From the NCBI GenBank assembly GCA_031367895.1, contig JANLQP010000236.1, positions 1 through 17,864 of the forward strand: 17,864 nucleotides of DNA. Reading direction: 5' to 3'. The position numbers were made by a program, and so were the translations under genes. The DNA comes from Ga0077555 sp031367895 (GTDB lineage Bacteria > Pseudomonadota > Alphaproteobacteria > Rhizobiales > Hyphomicrobiaceae). The notes below the pieces were generated by a model. It made no database searches and had not been told where the DNA came from. It saw only the letters and a list, made by a program, of their open reading frames with translations. Below, one piece after another: positions 14,079 to 17,864 of the stretch. Position 1 is the first letter of the stretch. Every line of letters starts with the position of its first letter.

Positions 14079-15284
14079 ATGCCCAAAGGTGATCGCTTGG
14101 CAGCCGCAACGGGTGTTTTGTTGAACCCACCATCCGAGCGCAGCAACATCGCCTCCTTCATCGTCATGGACGTGATGCGCGCCGCCGCCGCCGCCGAGGC
14201 CGCCGGCCGTCACGTCATCCACATGGAGGTCGGCCAACCCGCGACCGCCGCGCCGAAGGCCGCGCGCGAAGCCGTCAAGGCCGCCCTCGACCGTGACACT
14301 CTCGGCTATACCCTGGCACTCGGCATGGAGCCGCTGCGCGCCCGCATCGCCCGCCTCTACAAGGACTGGTACGGCATCGACGTCTCGCCCGAGCGCGTGG
14401 TGGTGACTAGCGGCTCGTCCGCGGCGTTCGTGCTGGCGTTCCTCGCCCTCTTCGATGCCGGCGCCAAGGTTGCACTGCCGGCGCCCGGATACCCTTGCTA
14501 TCGCCACATCCTGACGGCGCTCGGCGCCGCGCCGGTCTCGATCGAAACCGGCCCGAACACGCGCTGGATGCCAACGCCCGCCGATATCGAGGCTGCCGAC
14601 GACCGTGCGAAGCTTGCCGGCCTCCTGATCGCGAGCCCCGCCAACCCGACCGGCACGATGTTGGAGCCTGATCGGCTGGCAGCCATCGCCGAGACCTGCC
14701 GAAAGCGGGGGATCTGGTTCGTCTCCGACGAGATCTACCATGGGCTCACCTACGGTGTGCCGGAGGCGACGGCACTTCAGTTCACCGACCAGGCGATCGT
14801 CATCAACAGCTTCTCAAAGTACTTCTCGATGACGGGCTGGCGCGTCGGCTGGATGGTGGTGCCGCCAGGCCTTGTCCGCACCGTCGAGCGGCTGGCGCAG
14901 AATCTCTACATCTCGCCGCCCGCCATATCACAGATCGCAGCGCTCGGTGCCTTCGACGGGCTCGACGAACTGGCGGCCAACAAGCGCGTTTATGCGGCGA
15001 ACCGCGAACTGCTGCTCGCCGAGCTGCCGAAAGCCGGCCTGTCAAAAATCGTGCCCGCGGACGGCGCCTTCTACCTCTACGCCGACGTTGGCCACGTCAC
15101 CGACGACAGTCTGGCGTTCGCCAGGCTGATGCTGGAGGAAACCGGTGTCGCGGCCACCCCGGGCGTTGATTTTGACGAGGCGCGCGGGCGGCGGTTCCTA
15201 CGCTTCTCCTACGCCGGCTCGACGACCAACATGGCCGAGGCGGCAAGCCGGCTGCAGCGTTGGGGGCGGTTGCAGGGGAAGTAG
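14079..15284 (+). CDS. Class I/II PLP-dependent aminotransferase
   Basis: This is a cytoplasmic fold-type I aminotransferase of 401 residues, the usual size for aspartate/aromatic aminotransferase-like enzymes. The PLP-binding lysine is K247 in NSFSKYFSMTGWRVGW. ASPANPTGT (185-193) holds the cofactor-ring asparagine N189, SDEIY (216-220) the pyridine-nitrogen aspartate D217, and TSGSSAAFVLAF (110-121) the phosphate-binding region. RFLRFSYAG near the C-terminus should supply the substrate carboxylate-binding arginine. The specific amino donor and acceptor cannot be told from the motifs. It is divergent from the BepA-like protease and followed 101 bases later by glnS in the same direction. In some alphaproteobacteria aminotransferases of this kind are simply annotated as aspartate aminotransferase. 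Confidence 0.93.
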   Translation: MPKGDRLAAATGVLLNPPSERSNIASFIVMDVMRAAAAAEAAGRHVIHMEVGQPATAAPKAAREAVKAALDRDTLGYTLALGMEPLRARIARLYKDWYGIDVSPERVVVTSGSSAAFVLAFLALFDAGAKVALPAPGYPCYRHILTALGAAPVSIETGPNTRWMPTPADIEAADDRAKLAGLLIASPANPTGTMLEPDRLAAIAETCRKRGIWFVSDEIYHGLTYGVPEATALQFTDQAIVINSFSKYFSMTGWRVGWMVVPPGLVRTVERLAQNLYISPPAISQIAALGAFDGLDELAANKRVYAANRELLLAELPKAGLSKIVPADGAFYLYADVGHVTDDSLAFARLMLEETGVAATPGVDFDEARGRRFLRFSYAGSTTNMAEAASRLQRWGRLQGK

Positions 15285-15385
15285 CACTTCTCTCCATTGG
15301 CCCAACGCGCCTTGGCACCGCCACCCGAATTTGCTACCCGGCCCTTGACGGCTGGCCGCACCGCGCCATCCCCCGGAGACCACCT

Positions 15386-17068
15386 ATGAGCGCTGATGCA
15401 CCGGCAGACACCCAGGCGAACCGCGATTTCATCCGAGAGATCGTCCATGCCGACCTGCAGGCGGGGCGGACGAAGACCGTGGTAACGCGTTTCCCGCCGG
15501 AGCCGAACGGCTTCCTGCACATGGGCCACGCCAAGTCGATCAGTCTGAACTTCGGCATCGCCGAGGAATTCGGTGGCCGTTGCCATCTGCGCATGGACGA
15601 CACCAACCCGACGAAGGAGGAGCAGGCCTATATCGACGCCATCAAGACCGACGTCGAGTGGCTGGGCTTTTCATGGGGGCAGCATTTCTATCACGCCTCG
15701 GACTACTTCGAGCAGCTCTACGACTGGGCCGTGCACCTGATCAAGGCCGGCAAGGCCTACGTCGACGACCAGAGTCCGGACGAGATGCGTATCGCGCGCG
15801 GCACGCTGACGGAGGCCGGCCGGAACAGCCCCTGGCGCGATCGCCAAGTCGCCGAAAATCTCGATCTCTTCGCCCGCATGCGCAAGGGCGAATTCCCGAA
15901 CGGCGCCCGCGTGCTACGCGCCAAGATCGACATGTCCTCAGGCAACATCAACCTGCGCGACCCCGTGCTCTACCGCATCCTGCACGCGGCCCACCCGCGC
16001 ACCGGCACGGCGTGGTGCATCTACCCGAGCTACGACTACGCGCACGGCCAGTCGGACGCGTTGGAAGGCATCACGCATTCGATCTGCACGTTGGAGTTCG
16101 AGGATCACCGCCCGTTGTACGACTGGTTCTTGGACAATCTCCCGGTTCCAGCGCGGCCACGGCAGTACGAGTTCGCGCGCCTCAATCTCGCGCACACGAT
16201 CCTCTCGAAGCGCGTGCTCACCGAACTCGTGCGCGGCAAGCACGTTTCCGGCTGGGACGATCCCCGCATGCCGACCATTGCCGGCATGCGCCGCCGTGGT
16301 GTGCCGCCGTCCGCGATCCGCGATTTCGTCGGTAGAATCGGCGTCGCCAAGGCGAACAGCACGGTCGACGTCGGGATGCTCGAGTTCTCGATCCGCGAGA
16401 TGCTCAACAAAACCGCGCAGCGCCGCATGGGCGTTCTCAAGCCCTTGAAGCTCGTCATCGAGAACTACCCGGAAGGCCAGACCGAGGAGTTGGACGCGGT
16501 CAATCATCCAGACGACGCAAGCCTCGGCACGCGCAAAGTGCCGTTCTCCCGCGAGATCCTGATCGAACAGGACGACTTCATGGAGAGCCCGCCGAAGAAG
16601 TTCTTCCGCCTTTCGCCGGGGCAGGAGGTGAGGCTGCGCTATGCCTACTTCGTCACCTGCCGCGAAGTGGTAAAGGACGCCGCCGGCAACGTGGTGGAAC
16701 TCAAATGCACTTACGATCCGGCGACGCGCGGCGGCAACACGCCGCCTGATGGCCGCAAGGTGAAAGCGACGCTGCATTGGGTGACGGCGAAGCATGCCGT
16801 GCCGGCGGAAGTGCGCCTCTACGATCATCTGTTCGCGAACCCCGATCCGGACCCGTCGAATTTTGTCGCCGACCTCAATCCGAATTCTCTGGAAGTCATC
16901 AAGGACGCCCGGCTCGAGCCCGCGATTTCTGCCGACAACGCCCCGGCGCCGGTTCAGTTCGAGCGTTTGGGTTACTTCTGCCGGGACCAGGATTCGACGC
17001 CCGGCAAGCTCGTCCTCAACCGCACGATCGGTTTGCGCGATACCTGGGCGAAGGTGGGAAAGCAGTAG
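15386..17068 (+). CDS. glnS: Glutaminyl-tRNA synthetase
   Basis: GlnRS charges tRNA(Gln) directly with glutamine in the cytoplasm. Class I signature motifs are present: PPEPNGFLHMGHAKS (37-51, with HMGH as the HIGH motif at 45-48) and ILSKR (272-276) as the KMSKS equivalent. The GlnRS-specific RMDDTNP (69-75), PSYDYAHGQSDA and THSICTLEFEDHR blocks are intact, and the C-terminal anticodon-binding beta-barrels are complete. The length, 560 residues, compares with 554 in E. coli; there is no YqeY-type C-terminal extension. The ATG at 15386 has GGAG at 15375-15378; a longer in-frame start at 15260 would overlap the aminotransferase gene. Many alphaproteobacteria lack GlnRS and instead use Glu-tRNA(Gln) amidation by GatCAB, so this gene may derive from an older transfer (inference). 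It converges on pbpC. Confidence 0.97.
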   Translation: MSADAPADTQANRDFIREIVHADLQAGRTKTVVTRFPPEPNGFLHMGHAKSISLNFGIAEEFGGRCHLRMDDTNPTKEEQAYIDAIKTDVEWLGFSWGQHFYHASDYFEQLYDWAVHLIKAGKAYVDDQSPDEMRIARGTLTEAGRNSPWRDRQVAENLDLFARMRKGEFPNGARVLRAKIDMSSGNINLRDPVLYRILHAAHPRTGTAWCIYPSYDYAHGQSDALEGITHSICTLEFEDHRPLYDWFLDNLPVPARPRQYEFARLNLAHTILSKRVLTELVRGKHVSGWDDPRMPTIAGMRRRGVPPSAIRDFVGRIGVAKANSTVDVGMLEFSIREMLNKTAQRRMGVLKPLKLVIENYPEGQTEELDAVNHPDDASLGTRKVPFSREILIEQDDFMESPPKKFFRLSPGQEVRLRYAYFVTCREVVKDAAGNVVELKCTYDPATRGGNTPPDGRKVKATLHWVTAKHAVPAEVRLYDHLFANPDPDPSNFVADLNPNSLEVIKDARLEPAISADNAPAPVQFERLGYFCRDQDSTPGKLVLNRTIGLRDTWAKVGKQ

Positions 17069-17165
17069 GGGGCAAAAGCGGTTGCACCGTTGAGCGCGCT
17101 CGTTTGACGCGTCAATTGATGCATGCGATGCGATACGCCTTCGGCATTCGCACCCATCGGCACAA

Positions 17166-17864
17166 TCACCGCACCCGCACCTCCACGCGATCCGTCCGCC
17201 CCTTCGCGTCGATGACCGAGATCTTGGCGAAGCCGCGGCCTAGCGGCTGCCAAAGGATGTCGCGACGATCAGGCTCTACCGCCAGCGGCTCGCCGTCCAC
17301 CAGCCACGTCAGCGGCAACGCGCCGCCATCGGCCTTGAGCAGGATGCCGTCCGGCGTCGGACCGCCGTCGGTCTCGAGATCGGCGCGGTCGGGCGGGAAT
17401 GCGATCTGCACCGGCGGCTCCAGATAGGGGCCTTGCGCGGTCTGCTCGTCGCCCGGAGCCTTGAAGCGCTGCATCGGCGGCGGCAGGTTGCCCGTGCTCA
17501 CCCGCAGCGCGCCCGGCGGCGGACCCGACAGCGGCGCCGGACGCTCGCCCAAGCGCGCGAACGCATCGAACAGGATCGGCGCTGCCGCACTGCGTCCGGT
17601 CACTCCCGGCGTCGCCGAACCGTCCGGCCGCCCGACCCAGACGACGATGGTCGTGCGCCCATCAAAGCCCGCAGCCCAGGCGTCGCGATAGCCGTAGGAC
17701 GTGCCGGTCTTGTAGGCGATGCGGCCACCCTTGGCATTCGTCGGTGGCGATGCATCTTTGAGGATGTCGGCGACGTACCACGCAGCGACCGGTGAAAGCA
17801 GGCGGCGGTGAACACTGCTCCCCTCCCCTTGACGGGGAGGGGCAGGGGGTGGGGTGGATAGGTG
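17166..17864 (-). CDS. pbpC: Penicillin-binding protein 1C, C-terminal part (5' end outside window)
   Basis: Only the last 232 codons are in the window; the frame is open to the window edge and the start lies beyond it. PBP1C is an inner-membrane, periplasm-facing bifunctional peptidoglycan glycosyltransferase/transpeptidase. Visible parts are the end of the transpeptidase domain, with the KTG box KTGTSYGYRDAW at visible residues 52-63 and VVWVGRPDG shortly after, then a Pro-rich linker, and the BiPBP_C domain at about 150-232, ending in VIDAKGRTDRVEVRVR. Upstream of RRLLSPVAAWYVADIL the frame runs through a GC-rich palindrome (HLSTPPPAPPRQGEGSS), which does not look like family sequence. Either the palindrome is an in-frame insertion or the gene is interrupted there. 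The gene converges with glnS, 97 bases away, with no clear terminator between. Confidence 0.88.
   Translation of the reverse strand, partial: HLSTPPPAPPRQGEGSSVHRRLLSPVAAWYVADILKDASPPTNAKGGRIAYKTGTSYGYRDAWAAGFDGRTTIVVWVGRPDGSATPGVTGRSAAAPILFDAFARLGERPAPLSGPPPGALRVSTGNLPPPMQRFKAPGDEQTAQGPYLEPPVQIAFPPDRADLETDGGPTPDGILLKADGGALPLTWLVDGEPLAVEPDRRDILWQPLGRGFAKISVIDAKGRTDRVEVRVR
17820..17854. repeat. GC-rich palindrome with G-quadruplex motif inside pbpC
   Basis: CCCCTCCCC (17820-17828) and GGGGAGGGG (17834-17842) form a perfect 9-bp inverted repeat around TTGAC. On the plus strand four G-runs follow one another at 17834-17837, 17839-17842, 17845-17849 and 17851-17854 with loops of one, two and one bases, a textbook G-quadruplex motif. 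The sequence resembles dispersed intergenic palindromes of alphaproteobacteria (from memory). It is read through in frame by pbpC. Confidence 0.85.

Noticed and set aside
15938..16828. Minus-strand open frame opposite glnS
   Set aside because: It is the His/Arg/Val-rich translation of GlnRS codons read antisense, with no recognisable domain.
17069..17165. Terminator between glnS and pbpC
   Set aside because: Small palindromes (GAGCGCGCTC, TGACGCGTCA) are present, but no stable stem with a T-run on either strand.
17600..17815. Minus-strand frame starting just inside the pbpC palindrome
   Set aside because: It is out of phase with pbpC. The frame carrying KTGTSYGYRDAW continues open to the window edge and is the real one.

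Overview
The window looks like chromosomal DNA of a high-GC alphaproteobacterium, most likely of the order Hyphomicrobiales (Rhizobiales). The evidence is the codon use, the separate cysD and cysN genes, the Com1-type DsbA next to a BepA-like M48 protease and accB-accC, and a small membrane protein divergent from rluD. The genus cannot be fixed from sequence alone. Nearly everything is ordinary single-copy metabolism and housekeeping; I see no transposase, integrase, phage gene, CRISPR array, tRNA or rRNA. No gene-free stretch exceeds 300 bases.

Left part (about 1-6320): a zinc-free quinone oxidoreductase (-) and an NtaA/SnaA/DszA-type flavin monooxygenase (+) are divergent. After them come the rRNA pseudouridine synthase rluD (-) and a divergent small membrane protein (+), then a co-directional pair: a short-chain dehydrogenase and an isocitrate lyase/PEP mutase superfamily enzyme. 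The four oxidative/C-C-lyase type enzymes could serve catabolism of an unidentified substrate, but the rluD pair sits between them, so this is only a neighbourhood inference.

Middle part (about 6330-13800, all on the minus strand): a small secreted two-cysteine protein; cysD-cysN (ATP sulfurylase, overlapping by one base); accB-accC (biotin carrier and biotin carboxylase of acetyl-CoA carboxylase); and a periplasmic quality-control pair, a BepA-like M48 protease followed by a DsbA-family thioredoxin. The aroQ gene often found just upstream of accB in proteobacteria is absent here.

Right part (about 14079-17864): a class I/II PLP aminotransferase and glutaminyl-tRNA synthetase on the plus strand, converging on the C-terminal part of a penicillin-binding protein 1C (minus strand) that runs off the window.

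The least ordinary content is non-coding. There are four different palindromic repeats: a double REP-like element with GTAG heads behind the quinone oxidoreductase; two inverted 31-base palindromes with compensatory stem changes between the monooxygenase and rluD; a hairpin built of degenerate GGGAGTA heptamers between accB and accC; and a CCCCTCCCC/GGGGAGGGG palindrome with a strong G-quadruplex motif lying inside the open pbpC reading frame. I found no clear undescribed defence or biosynthetic system.
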